Assembly: GCA_965248815.1 (NCBI GenBank)
Contig: CBDFKK010000008.1
Span: 806,001-870,000 of the forward strand
Direction: 5' to 3'
Source of the DNA: CBDFKK01 sp965248815
Lineage (GTDB): Bacteria; Pseudomonadota; Alphaproteobacteria; SMXP01
Length of the DNA: 64,000 nt
The position numbers and the translations under genes are program-made. The notes under the pieces were generated by a model. The model searched no databases. It was not told the origin of the DNA and saw only the letters and a list, made by a program, of their open reading frames with translations. Below, piece by piece: positions 34,095-43,474 of the stretch (its first letter is position 1; each line of letters begins with the position of its first letter).

Positions 34095-34683
34095 AGCCTT
34101 CCTTTTGCCGCGGAAACTTGCCTGACATCGTAACCGGCAGATTAGCGAACAAAAAAGGCTAATTCAGTTACGCCTCGGCGAACAAAACGGAAATCAAGAC
34201 AATTTTATGGTCACCGTGACCCCAGCACACAATTTCTGGGTGTTCGGTGTTAAGGATAATTTCATATTTAATCGTCTCATGAGACTGCCCCCGAGCACGG
34301 CCCCTTTCTCGAACCAGACGCTAAATGCAGATCTACCAATGGATAGCTAGCGAACACCCCGCCCAAAGCCTTGAACGATGTTTACCCTTTGGCGGTAGCA
34401 AATCCGCGGAGTTTATGAATTGATCTAGGAATTCGATCAAATCTGAAGTTCATCTTTAAAACCGTTTTAAAGCCAGCAGGGTTAATCTCACAGCGTTGTT
34501 CGCTCCTTCTCCCGTAATAGGAGAATTGGTAAAAGAGGAAGAGTTCGGAAGCTGCGAAGATTGACAAGATTTTGCCGACCCGGCATGTTATTGCTTCGTT
34601 TTCCGATTTTTTCCTCGCGACTTGTAAGGTACGACGCGTGTGGCTCTTTCGGGGCGGCTGAGCGCACATGAGGGGTTAGAGAT
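34095..34683. other. Gene-free gap between ydbH and the M23 peptidase gene
   Basis: This 589-base divergent gap has no convincing ORF; a 95-codon minus-strand frame (34382-34669) lacks any recognisable domain. It contains a palindrome GGTCAC-C-GTGACC (34209-34221), an AT-rich core around 34250-34280, and several isolated TTAA half sites. No tRNA or small RNA was recognised. Both flanking promoters should lie here. Confidence 0.5.
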
Positions 34684-36309
34684 TTGGTCGCAATCGATTT
34701 TGCCGCGGCGGTTTCCGAAACGAGGCGTCTATCAGACGAGGTAGTTGCACTGTCAACTGCCAAGTTCCGCGCTGTCCGCGAACAATTCTCAAGTTTGCCG
34801 CCTGAGAAGAGGCAGTCGGCCTCTTTGGCGACCTTTGCTGCCGTTCTAGTGGGGCTATACGGCTTCGGCGCGACAAGCCTCCTGACACGTCACGGTAGCC
34901 CAAATAAAGTCGTCGTCACGTCGAATTTGGGATTTGGCGCGCCCGGATTGCCCTCGGACATGGTCGCTGCAGTCAAGAATCCAGCACTCGATATGACGGT
35001 GCCGGAAATCGAAAAGCTTGAAGTTTCAACCAGATCTGCAAACTTGTTCGACTTGAGCATTGGCAAACGCCGGTTCAGCGAATCCAGCCTTGATGAAGCG
35101 GTGCCGACCCCCGAACCCATTTATAAGACATTGGAAGTCAAGCTCGGCAGAGGTGACACCTTGATGGAGGTTTTGGTCCGAGGCGGCGTGCCACGCCAGG
35201 AGGCCTACAACGCCATCGATGCCATGAGACCGACCCTCAATCCTCGGCGCCTTAGAGCTGGTCAACAGCTGACAGTTACGCTTCAGATTGCATCGGAAGA
35301 GACGCAGAGCCCGCCACCATTTCTTGGTGTCGATATGGCGCCCCCTCCGGCCAAGCCGTTTACGCCGCAGCTCGTCAGTCTCGATATCAAAACCGAAGTA
35401 GACCGCCGGGTTCTGGTCAATCGAAATGACGATGCTTCATTTTCGACCGAAGAAGTTATTGCCGAGCTTGATGAGCGCTTCGTGCGCGCCGGTGGAAAAA
35501 TCGACAGCAGTCTATTTCTTGCCGCCGAAGCCGCGGACATCCCGTCCCAAGTCGTGCTCGATCTCATTCGGATGTATTCTTACGATGTCGACTTTCAGCG
35601 CGAAATTCGCAAGGGAGACACGTTTGAAGTCTTCTTTACTCGTTTTGTCGATGGGGATGGCCAAACCGTTAAGAACGGAAACATTCACTATGGCTCGCTG
35701 ACATTGAGCGGCAAGAGCCATATCTACTATCGCTATACGACACCTGACGATGGTCAAACGGACTACTACGACATCAAAGGCCAAAGTTCACGGAAGTTCC
35801 TGATGAAAACGCCGGTCGATGGCGCGCGTATTTCGTCAGGCTTCGGCCGTCGCAAGCATCCGGTTCTGGGCTACAACAAGATGCATCAGGGCGTCGATTT
35901 CGCCGCACCCCGGGGTACACCCATCATGGCCGCTGGCAATGGCGTCGTTGAACGCGCAAGCCGGTACGGTAGTTACGGCAACTATGTTCGCGTGCGCCAT
36001 GCCAATGGGTATAAAACCGCCTACGCGCATTTAAAGAGTTATGCTAAAGGCGTGCGAAAAGGCACGCGCGTTCAGCAAGGTCAGATCATCGGCTATGTTG
36101 GCACGACGGGCCGATCTACAGGTCCGCACCTTCATTACGAAGTGCTCTATAGCGGCAAGCGGGTCAACCCCATGAAGATCCGCGTCCCCACAGGACGCAA
36201 GTTGGCCGGAGATACACTAGATGCGTTCCTCTCGAAACGTGAAAAAATGGACGCGCAAATGGCTGGCATGCCCATAGTGTCACGGGTCACGACAGCTCAA
36301 CTAGACTAA
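34684..36309 (+). CDS. M23 family metallopeptidase (LytM type)
   Basis: The 541-residue protein has one membrane helix (about 45-65), a linker, a LysM/OapA-like region (about 153-202: GRGDTLMEVLVRGGV and LRAGQQLTV), and a C-terminal M23 domain (about 375-500). Zinc ligands are visible in HQGVDFAAPRGTP, YAHLKSYAKGV and GPHLHYEV. Such enzymes cut peptidoglycan crosslinks or activate amidases during growth and division. The start is a TTG at 34684 with GAGGGG upstream. It stands alone, convergent with clpB. Confidence 0.9.
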   Translation: MVAIDFAAAVSETRRLSDEVVALSTAKFRAVREQFSSLPPEKRQSASLATFAAVLVGLYGFGATSLLTRHGSPNKVVVTSNLGFGAPGLPSDMVAAVKNPALDMTVPEIEKLEVSTRSANLFDLSIGKRRFSESSLDEAVPTPEPIYKTLEVKLGRGDTLMEVLVRGGVPRQEAYNAIDAMRPTLNPRRLRAGQQLTVTLQIASEETQSPPPFLGVDMAPPPAKPFTPQLVSLDIKTEVDRRVLVNRNDDASFSTEEVIAELDERFVRAGGKIDSSLFLAAEAADIPSQVVLDLIRMYSYDVDFQREIRKGDTFEVFFTRFVDGDGQTVKNGNIHYGSLTLSGKSHIYYRYTTPDDGQTDYYDIKGQSSRKFLMKTPVDGARISSGFGRRKHPVLGYNKMHQGVDFAAPRGTPIMAAGNGVVERASRYGSYGNYVRVRHANGYKTAYAHLKSYAKGVRKGTRVQQGQIIGYVGTTGRSTGPHLHYEVLYSGKRVNPMKIRVPTGRKLAGDTLDAFLSKREKMDAQMAGMPIVSRVTTAQLD

Positions 36310-36343
36310 CTTTCCCGATTTTTTCGAGCAAGAAACGCGACGG

Positions 36344-38941
36344 CTATGCAGCTGCCTGCGGTACTTGTTGGCCGTTGATGACCAGCCCGTCAGAGCTGGC
36401 GGAGATGGAAACCAAGTCGCCTTCTTTGATCGCGCCTTCCAAAATTAGCTCTGCCAGGGGGTCTTGCACTCTCTTCTGAATGACGCGCTTGAGCGGGCGC
36501 GCGCCGTAGACAGGGTCGTAGCCCTCTCCTGCAAGCCATTCATTGGCTTTAGCATCTAACTCAATAGTGATCTTCCGATCTCTCAGGAGAGCCTGCAGGC
36601 GCTCGACTTGAATGGCCACAATCGTATCCATTTGAGCGCGAGTTAGACGATGAAATAGAATGAGCTCATCCAGCCGGTTCAGGAATTCAGGACGGAAGTG
36701 AGATTTGACGACGCCCATAACTTCTTCCCGCACGCCATCAGAATCCTCGCCGTCGGGCTGACTAGCCAAATACTCGGCCCCGAGGTTAGACGTCATGATG
36801 ATCAACGTGTTTCGAAAATCGACCGTGCGCCCCTGGCCATCCGTGAGCCGACCGTCATCGAGAACTTGAAGCAGCACGTTGAAGACTTCGGGGTGCGCCT
36901 TTTCAACTTCATCAAATAGCACAACCTGGTATGGCCGCCGCCGAACCGCCTCCGTCAGCGCCCCGCCTTCTTCATAACCGACATAACCAGGCGGTGCGCC
37001 AATCAGTCGGGCGACGGAATGTTTCTCCATGAATTCGGACATGTCGATCCGCACGATTGCCTGATCGTCGTCAAACAGGAAGCCGGCCAGCGCCTTGGTG
37101 AGTTCGGTTTTACCGACACCTGTCGGGCCCAAGAAGATGAACGATCCGATCGGCCGGCTCGGATCTTGAAGTCCTGCACGCGCGCGCCGGACGGCATTTG
37201 AAACCGCTCTCAGCGCTTCTTCTTGCCCAACGACCCGCCTGCGCAGACTGTCTTCCATTTGAAGCAGTTTTTCCCGCTCTCCTTTAAGCATCTTATCGAT
37301 AGGGATGCCGGTCCAACGCGACACGACGGACGCGATATGTTCATCGGTCACGGTCTCATTCAATATCGAGTCTGGGTTTTCAGCCTCAACGCCCGACAGC
37401 TTCTTTTCTAGCTCCGGGATGACGCCGTACTTGAGTTCACTTGCACGTGTCAGGTCGCCCTGGCGTTCAGCAATCTCTAGCTCACTGCGATGCTGATCGA
37501 GTTCTTCAGCATACTTTTGAGAATTGACGATCATTTCCTTGTCGGCTTCCCATTGCGCTGTAAGCACAGAGGAGTCTTGTTCAAGGTTAGTCAGTTCCAA
37601 CTCAAGCGCCTTTAATCGCTCCTTGGAGCCCTCGTCCGGTTCTTTCTTCAAGGCTTCGCGTTCGATCTTGAGCTGAATGATCCGCCGATCCAGTTCATCG
37701 AGTGCTTCCGGTTTCGAGTCGACTTGCATGCGCAGCCTACTCGCCGCCTCATCCATCAGATCGATCGCCTTATCAGGCAAAAAACGATCTGAAATATAGC
37801 GGTTGGACAATTTTGCCGATGAAACTAGAGCGCTATCGCTTATTCGCACTCCATGATGTAGCTCGTATTTTTCTTTCAGGCCACGGAGAATCGAGATCGT
37901 ATCTTCAACGGTCGGCTCGTCGACAAACACGGCTTGAAAACGACGGGCAAGCGCTGGATCTTTTTCGACATGCTTTCGATATTCATCAAGGGTCGTAGCA
38001 CCGATGCAATGCAAGTCGCCTCTGGCTAATGCCGGCTTAAGAAGGTTTGAAGCATCCATTGATCCCTCGGCGCGGCCGGCACCGACGATGGTATGCATTT
38101 CGTCAATGAACAAGACGATTTCGCCCTCAGCGGCCATGATCTCCGCCAGCACCGCTTTTAGACGTTCCTCAAACTCACCTCTATATTTGGCGCCTGCAAC
38201 CAAGGCTCCCATGTCAAGCGCCATCAATTGCTTGTCGCGCAGACTTTCTGGCACGTCGCCATTGATGATGCGAAGCGCCATCCCTTCAGCGATCGCGGTC
38301 TTGCCGACACCCGGCTCACCGATCAGAACAGGATTGTTTTTTGTACGCCGCGAAAGCACCTGCATCGTACGGCGAATTTCTTCGTCACGCCCGATAACAG
38401 GATCGAGCTTTCCCTCGCGGGCCGCTTCGGTCAGATCGCGCGCGTACTTTTTAAGAGCGTCATAACTGTCTTCAGACGTCGCACTGTCGGCCGTGCGGCC
38501 CTTTCTGATATCATTGATCGCCGCGTTGAGCCCGGTCGGCGTAATTCCAGCGTTACTGAGGACGGTGGCCGCATCAGTTCCCTTTGCAAGAGCGAGAGCC
38601 AGAAGAAGCCGCTCGGCCGTGACAAAACTATCGCCGGCCTTGTCCGCAAGCTTTTCAGCCGATTCGAATAATCGCGCCGTCTCCGGAGCCAAATAGATTT
38701 GCCCAGCACCGGCGCCTTCAACCTCGGGAAGCTTCGCCAATATCTGATCAACACCGTCGATCGCTTGCTCGGGCCTGCCACCGGCGCAGCGAATGAGATT
38801 GGCCGCCAAGCCTTCGCTGTCGTCCAACAAAACTTTGAGTATGTGTTCGGGGGTCAGCCTTTGGTGACCCTCGCGAACCGCCGCAGTTTGGGCAGCTTGA
38901 ATGAAGCCCTTGGACCGGTCGGTGTATTTCTCAATTTCCAT
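36344..38941 (-). CDS. clpB: Disaggregase chaperone ClpB
   Basis: ClpB is the hexameric AAA+ disaggregase that works with DnaK. The 865-residue chain has the N-domain (about 1-145), NBD1 with Walker A GEPGVGKT (about 205), the coiled-coil middle domain (about 410-520) that marks ClpB, and NBD2 with Walker A GPTGVGKT (about 604). There is no IGF/L loop for ClpP. ATG 38941 is chosen over an opening at 38995, because it matches the family start MEIEKYTDRSKGF. Heat-shock regulation is expected, but no sigma-32 promoter was identified. Confidence 0.95.
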   Translation of the reverse strand: MEIEKYTDRSKGFIQAAQTAAVREGHQRLTPEHILKVLLDDSEGLAANLIRCAGGRPEQAIDGVDQILAKLPEVEGAGAGQIYLAPETARLFESAEKLADKAGDSFVTAERLLLALALAKGTDAATVLSNAGITPTGLNAAINDIRKGRTADSATSEDSYDALKKYARDLTEAAREGKLDPVIGRDEEIRRTMQVLSRRTKNNPVLIGEPGVGKTAIAEGMALRIINGDVPESLRDKQLMALDMGALVAGAKYRGEFEERLKAVLAEIMAAEGEIVLFIDEMHTIVGAGRAEGSMDASNLLKPALARGDLHCIGATTLDEYRKHVEKDPALARRFQAVFVDEPTVEDTISILRGLKEKYELHHGVRISDSALVSSAKLSNRYISDRFLPDKAIDLMDEAASRLRMQVDSKPEALDELDRRIIQLKIEREALKKEPDEGSKERLKALELELTNLEQDSSVLTAQWEADKEMIVNSQKYAEELDQHRSELEIAERQGDLTRASELKYGVIPELEKKLSGVEAENPDSILNETVTDEHIASVVSRWTGIPIDKMLKGEREKLLQMEDSLRRRVVGQEEALRAVSNAVRRARAGLQDPSRPIGSFIFLGPTGVGKTELTKALAGFLFDDDQAIVRIDMSEFMEKHSVARLIGAPPGYVGYEEGGALTEAVRRRPYQVVLFDEVEKAHPEVFNVLLQVLDDGRLTDGQGRTVDFRNTLIIMTSNLGAEYLASQPDGEDSDGVREEVMGVVKSHFRPEFLNRLDELILFHRLTRAQMDTIVAIQVERLQALLRDRKITIELDAKANEWLAGEGYDPVYGARPLKRVIQKRVQDPLAELILEGAIKEGDLVSISASSDGLVINGQQVPQAAA

Positions 38942-39291
38942 TCTTGACCTCTGCCGAAAGCACTCGCGAGCGGCACCCAATCTTTGGCATGCCACATGAG
39001 CCTTAAGAATCTCAGACTTTCTTTCAAGAAAACCTGCGACCTTTAGAGAATCATCGTTGCTCTATATTTGGTGTTGCTCGAACACCACACAAGACCATCC
39101 AGGCCAAATTTTTGTACGGAGACGCCCTTTCGCAAGCCGCCGTTTCGAAAAGCAAATTCCTGGCGTGGCAGAACTGCAATTCGGCCTTACTTCCTGACGC
39201 GTCTCAGCATGAAAATCAGAGAATGTGGGAATATTTGGCCGGCCTGCCGGCTCACGCTATTGGTCAACTTTTAAGACTTGCAAATAAAGCC
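38942..39291. other. Gene-free gap upstream of clpB
   Basis: In this 350-base gap no gene, tRNA or clear terminator is seen. A short palindrome GGCCGGCCTGCCGGC-like patch lies near 39238-39250. It holds the clpB promoter region and the region beyond the DUF4167 stop. Confidence 0.5.
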
Positions 39292-39795
39292 TTAAGCCGA
39301 TGCCTCTTCCGTTGTATCGGCTGATGACTCACCCTTGTCGCTGTCCGACGATTTTCGGCTTTTGCCGTTTGCAGGCGGGGGCCGCCTTCCCTTACGCCTG
39401 CGGGCTGTTTTCGGCGCGGCTTCTTGCGATGCATTTCCATTTGCCGACGCTTGCGGCTGTGGCTCATCGTCCAGGGCGCCGTTTGCGCCTTGTCCGTTGG
39501 CTGCTTCTTCAGCACCCGGCGCTCCCTTGGCATTGGCATTGGCGTTTGCCGCCGTATTGGCTGCACTGTTGGCCTGAGCCGCCCTCATGACCCGAAAATA
39601 ATGTTCAGCATGCTGCAACAAATTTTCGGCTCCAATGCGGTTACCGGAAGAATTGGCATCTCGCGCCAGCGCCTGATACTTCTCGAAAATATGTGAGGCG
39701 GAACCACGAATTTTTACATCAGGCCCGCTACTATCAAGCGTCCTATTGTTGAAATTTGTCGATTTTCGACCACGTCCCCTTGAACGCTTCATCAC
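39292..39795 (-). CDS. DUF4167 domain protein
   Basis: The 167-residue protein has a basic N-terminus (KRSRGRGRKS), the conserved DUF4167 core (about 12-72: SSGPDVKIRGSASHIFEKYQ, ARDANSSGNRIGAENLLQHA, EHYFRVM), then a low-complexity Ala/Asn/Gln tract and a Lys/Arg/Ser-rich tail. DUF4167 proteins are found in alphaproteobacteria, commonly next to prmC and prfA as here. The basic ends suggest nucleic acid or ribosome contact, but this is not shown. The start may be the second Met. Confidence 0.9.
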   Translation of the reverse strand: MMKRSRGRGRKSTNFNNRTLDSSGPDVKIRGSASHIFEKYQALARDANSSGNRIGAENLLQHAEHYFRVMRAAQANSAANTAANANANAKGAPGAEEAANGQGANGALDDEPQPQASANGNASQEAAPKTARRRKGRRPPPANGKSRKSSDSDKGESSADTTEEASA

Positions 39796-40056
39796 AATCT
39801 GTCGCCCCTCTCCAAGTTTTTATTCAGCATACAGATAACACAAATACTTAAAGCACAACGAAAACAATAACCACAACGAATACAATGACGTTTCAGGATA
39901 ATCGCTCGCTACGTTCGGACCATGTTTGACAAATCATCAGGACGTCAAGGCCATCCTGAGAGCAATATTTGTTCGACGAAATGTAGCGTTTAGAGCAGAG
40001 CCTCAAGCTAGGTACCAACGCAGCGAAGCATCACGCTCGATATTTCTAGGGGAACG

Positions 40057-41028
40057 TTAGCGCGTTGTGCTCCCCTTTCCAACCCCTTTTTCGATATTCC
40101 TCTTTTGTCCCGCCAATACCCGAATTGTACCTGTCAGGTCGGGATATGATTTTATGAATATTAGTTCGCTTTGGTCAAACAAAATACGCCTTGCGGATTC
40201 TGCTTGACCGGCACCAACTTCCACAAAAATTAAGCCTTCAGGCTCAAGCAGTTTTAGTACGTCCTCGGCAAGTCTGCGATAGGCCTCCAGCCCATCAGAC
40301 CCTCCGCAAAGTGCGCTGCGTGGTTCAAATTGGTACACATCGCGCGGCAGACTTTCAAGAGCACACTCAGCAATGTAGGGCGGATTGGCAACTATAACGT
40401 TAAAGAAACCATCGACATTTCTCGCCCAATCACTCTCGTAAAATGACGTTCGATTATGCAACCCGTGCTTTGCTGCATTCTTGCGGGCAATGTCTAATGC
40501 ATCGGAACTACAATCAACACCGACCCCAAGTGCGCTTGGTAATTCGGAAAGCAAAGCAAGGAGTAAACATCCTGAACCGGTGCCTAAATCCAACATTCTT
40601 AACTGCCGTTTGCTATCACCCGCGAGATGATGAAGTTCGCGCAGCACTGCCTCAACGATGGTCTCGCTATCGGGACGCGGTATCAAAGTTGAGTCATCAA
40701 CGTCAAATTCCAATCCCCAAAACTCGCGCTTACCAATAAGGTAGGCGATGGGCTCACCACGTATGCGCCGTTCGATGAGTGTGTCCAATTGTGCGCGGCA
40801 AGCGCGATCAACCGGACTGTCGGCATTCATCACAATTTCAGACCAATCCATCCTGAGCACGTGACCGAGCAACACACGTGCATCGAGATCAGCACTAACA
40901 ATTCCCGCAGAACGAATCACAGAAGACGAACGTTTCAGGACGGTATTGATCAACCAATACACGTCATCATCCAATGACGCAGCGAGCGTTTTGAGATCAT
41001 TTGTCGACATTTGTCCTGAGTGATCCAT
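40057..41028 (-). CDS. prmC: Release factor glutamine methyltransferase PrmC
   Basis: PrmC methylates the Gln of the GGQ motif in RF1 and RF2. The 323-residue chain has an N-terminal helical domain (1-100), SAM motif LDLGTGSG (146-153) and catalytic NPPY (215-218). The target gene prfA lies immediately upstream on the same strand, 33 bases away, so enzyme and substrate are co-transcribed. An in-frame ATG 18 bases downstream (Met7) is an alternative start. Confidence 0.95.
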   Translation of the reverse strand: MDHSGQMSTNDLKTLAASLDDDVYWLINTVLKRSSSVIRSAGIVSADLDARVLLGHVLRMDWSEIVMNADSPVDRACRAQLDTLIERRIRGEPIAYLIGKREFWGLEFDVDDSTLIPRPDSETIVEAVLRELHHLAGDSKRQLRMLDLGTGSGCLLLALLSELPSALGVGVDCSSDALDIARKNAAKHGLHNRTSFYESDWARNVDGFFNVIVANPPYIAECALESLPRDVYQFEPRSALCGGSDGLEAYRRLAEDVLKLLEPEGLIFVEVGAGQAESARRILFDQSELIFIKSYPDLTGTIRVLAGQKRNIEKGVGKGSTTR

Positions 41029-41061
41029 TCGATCAATTCGTTGCCCTAACTTTACACTCGC

Positions 41062-42144
41062 TCATCCATTACCTTCGTCAATATGGGCCAGGCGCTGCGC
41101 TTGATCTTCGGCGATCAACGGATCGATGACCTCGTCGAGCCCCTCACCCGAGATGATGCGATCAAGCTTATACAGAGTAAGGTTGATGCGATGATCTGTA
41201 ACCCGTCCTTGGGGAAAGTTATAGGTTCGAATACGCTCTGAGCGATCGCCGCTACCAACTTGACCACGCCGCTCGGCGGCGCGCGCGTCGGCAGACTTTT
41301 TTCTTTCAGCTTCGTAGAGTCGCGCTCTTAAGACCTTCATCGCTTTTGCGCGGTTCTTGTGTTGCGACTTTTCATCTTGCTGTGACACAACCAGGTTTGT
41401 CGGCAGGTGTGTGATGCGAACGGCACTGTCCGTCGTGTTTACGGATTGCCCCCCTGGCCCGCTCGCCCTGAACACGTCAATTCGCAAGTCCTTCTCATCG
41501 ATCTGTACGTCCACTTCTTCGGCCTCTGGCAAAATCGCAACCGTCGCAGCCGATGTATGAATACGGCCGCTTCCCTCCGTTTCCGGTACGCGCTGCACGC
41601 GGTGCACCCCAGATTCGAATTTGAGCCGGGCATAGACGCCCTTACCATTGACGCTTGCGACAACTTCCTTGTAACCGCCGAGGTCAGCTTCGCTGGCACC
41701 CATGATTTCAACTTTCCAACCCATCGCATCTGCATATCGCTGATACATGCGAAACAAATCGCCAGCAAAGAGTGCTGCCTCATCGCCGCCCGTGCCGGCA
41801 CGCACTTCAACGATGACATTTCGATCGTCGTCGGCATCTTTCGGCAAAAGAAGAACCTGAAGGCTGAGTTCTAAATCAGGCAGCCGAGTGCGAATGTCTT
41901 CAAGTTCCCTAGTCGCCATTTCCACCATTTCGGGATCACCTGACGACTCGGCAAGCACCTCTTCAAGGTCCGCCGCTTCTTTCTGCGCATCGGTCAATGT
42001 CTGGATCGCTTCGACCACAGGTTTAAGATCAGCGAATTCTTTCGATAGCTTTGCAAAAAATTGGGGATCGACATTGCTCGCCATGAGGTTTTGCAGCTCA
42101 TCGAATCGTTCGAGCAATTTGTCGAGTTTTTCTTTTGGAATCAC
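41062..42144 (-). CDS. prfA: Peptide chain release factor 1 (RF1)
   Basis: RF1 ends translation at UAA and UAG. The 360-residue protein is of normal length. It has GGQ at 231-233 (ASGPGGQSVN), and the tripeptide-anticodon region with the RF1-type PxT signature reads in the segment near 185-200. RF1 reads UAG, the codon that interrupts fliJ in this window, so ordinary termination there is expected unless a suppressor tRNA exists. It lies in an operon with prmC. Confidence 0.96.
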   Translation of the reverse strand: MIPKEKLDKLLERFDELQNLMASNVDPQFFAKLSKEFADLKPVVEAIQTLTDAQKEAADLEEVLAESSGDPEMVEMATRELEDIRTRLPDLELSLQVLLLPKDADDDRNVIVEVRAGTGGDEAALFAGDLFRMYQRYADAMGWKVEIMGASEADLGGYKEVVASVNGKGVYARLKFESGVHRVQRVPETEGSGRIHTSAATVAILPEAEEVDVQIDEKDLRIDVFRASGPGGQSVNTTDSAVRITHLPTNLVVSQQDEKSQHKNRAKAMKVLRARLYEAERKKSADARAAERRGQVGSGDRSERIRTYNFPQGRVTDHRINLTLYKLDRIISGEGLDEVIDPLIAEDQAQRLAHIDEGNG

Positions 42145-42331
42145 GGCTATGCCATATTTGAATTTGACCCATTCGGATCTCTAAGACCCGAAGCGGTGCG
42201 TTTCTATTAGCGCATGAATGAGGAAAACGCCACGACCCAATCGACTGCCTAAGACCTGGTTGCCGCAAACACGAGAATCAAGGATGCCGGTGTCTGCGCA
42301 TGAAGGCGCGGTTTGCAGCAGTCCGTAAGTT

Positions 42332-43351
42332 TCAGGATGCTCGCTTTGTCTTGAGCGAAAGGGGATCAAGGGACACCGACGGCAGTGCCTGGCCTGCTAC
42401 GCCCAGTAGCCCTACCGTCTGACCATCAACAATCACTTCAAAGGCTCCCGCGTCCCGAACCGACAAGATCAGACCAGGCCTATTTGGAACCTGGTAGCGC
42501 TCGCCGCTTTGAAGCTCTCTTTGGATAAGAACACGGCTCTCGCTATCCTCGACCCGGATCCAAGCCCTTGACTGTGCGAGAAGAACGACGCGCGCATTCA
42601 CGGCCGCTACATCGTCCGTTGCCATATCAACTGCCGGGCCCTCGCCGGACCTGGCGGTCGATGGAAAACGAGCGTCATCCGCGTTTTCCACAACCGCATC
42701 AGTCGAAGATTGCGCGTGCGACCCTGAATATTGAAGGGCGGGACCACCGATCGAACGTTTTGGGCTCGTTACTGGCTCAACTTCGCCCGAGCCTGATTGT
42801 GCTTCAAATCCATTGCCAGAGCCTGTCTGTTCGACCAGTCGTTCTGGCACTGGCGGCACGCGGCTCATCACCAGGCGGTCCGCCTTGACCGACAAATACC
42901 AACCGCCATAAATGCCAGCACCTAAGAGGACGGCTAGAATGAAGATTGAACCCTGAGGAAGGCGGACTTCGTCGCGAGCCTCGGGAAATTTGAAGGTCTT
43001 TTTGTCGGGACGTGTTGGTTGCTCTTCTTTGTAGCGGCGCAGACATTGAACCGCGTCCATGCTGAGATAATCTGCGTAGGAACGGACGAAGCCAAGAGCG
43101 TAAGGAAGAGATGGAAGCGCTTCAAAGTCACCGTCTTCCAAGGCTCTGATATGTTTTTCACGAATCTTGAGATCGGCCGCAACGGTCTCGACATCTATGG
43201 CTTGTCTACGGCGAGCTGCTCGAAGCGCTGCGCCCAAAGTCTCGGCGCTCGCCAAGTCATCTGCCACATTCGCCACCTCGCGAATATGCAAACGGCCGCG
43301 CTTCTCGCCTTTGCGAGACAAATTGGCCTTTAATCGATCAATCAAACTCAT
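42332..43351 (-). CDS. RodZ-like helix-turn-helix membrane protein (DUF4115)
   Basis: The 339-residue protein has an HTH_25 domain near 33-105 (TLGAALRAARRRQAIDVETV, KIREKHIRALEDGDFEALPS, PYALGFVRSYADYL), one membrane helix (about 132-152), a variable periplasmic linker, and a C-terminal DUF4115 beta domain (about 255-330). This is the RodZ architecture, linked to MreB and cell shape. In alphaproteobacteria it is often near ispG; here it lies between ptsP and prfA. The function as a shape protein is inferred. Confidence 0.85.
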   Translation of the reverse strand: MSLIDRLKANLSRKGEKRGRLHIREVANVADDLASAETLGAALRAARRRQAIDVETVAADLKIREKHIRALEDGDFEALPSLPYALGFVRSYADYLSMDAVQCLRRYKEEQPTRPDKKTFKFPEARDEVRLPQGSIFILAVLLGAGIYGGWYLSVKADRLVMSRVPPVPERLVEQTGSGNGFEAQSGSGEVEPVTSPKRSIGGPALQYSGSHAQSSTDAVVENADDARFPSTARSGEGPAVDMATDDVAAVNARVVLLAQSRAWIRVEDSESRVLIQRELQSGERYQVPNRPGLILSVRDAGAFEVIVDGQTVGLLGVAGQALPSVSLDPLSLKTKRAS

Positions 43352-43474
43352 TTGAAACAGCCAATCCCGAAGCTCAAACTCTGCCAGCCCTCGCCATACG
43401 CAAGGCGGCCGGCCATTTGATCCCTAATCGTGCCTCGGTATTGCGTACATGTTAAACCGCGCGGTCTACGCTTG

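Noticed and set aside
34209..34221. GGTCAC-C-GTGACC palindrome as an operator
   Set aside because: Short and single; no second copy near either promoter and no known regulator matched, so it is only mentioned in the gap entry.
34382..34669. Minus-strand 95-codon ORF in the gap before the M23 gene
   Set aside because: No ribosome site, no domain, Lys/Asn composition unlike neighbours. Treated as non-coding.
39300..39590. 96-codon plus-strand ORF opposite the DUF4167 gene
   Set aside because: Frame openness comes from the Ala/Asn low-complexity tract of the real gene on the other strand.
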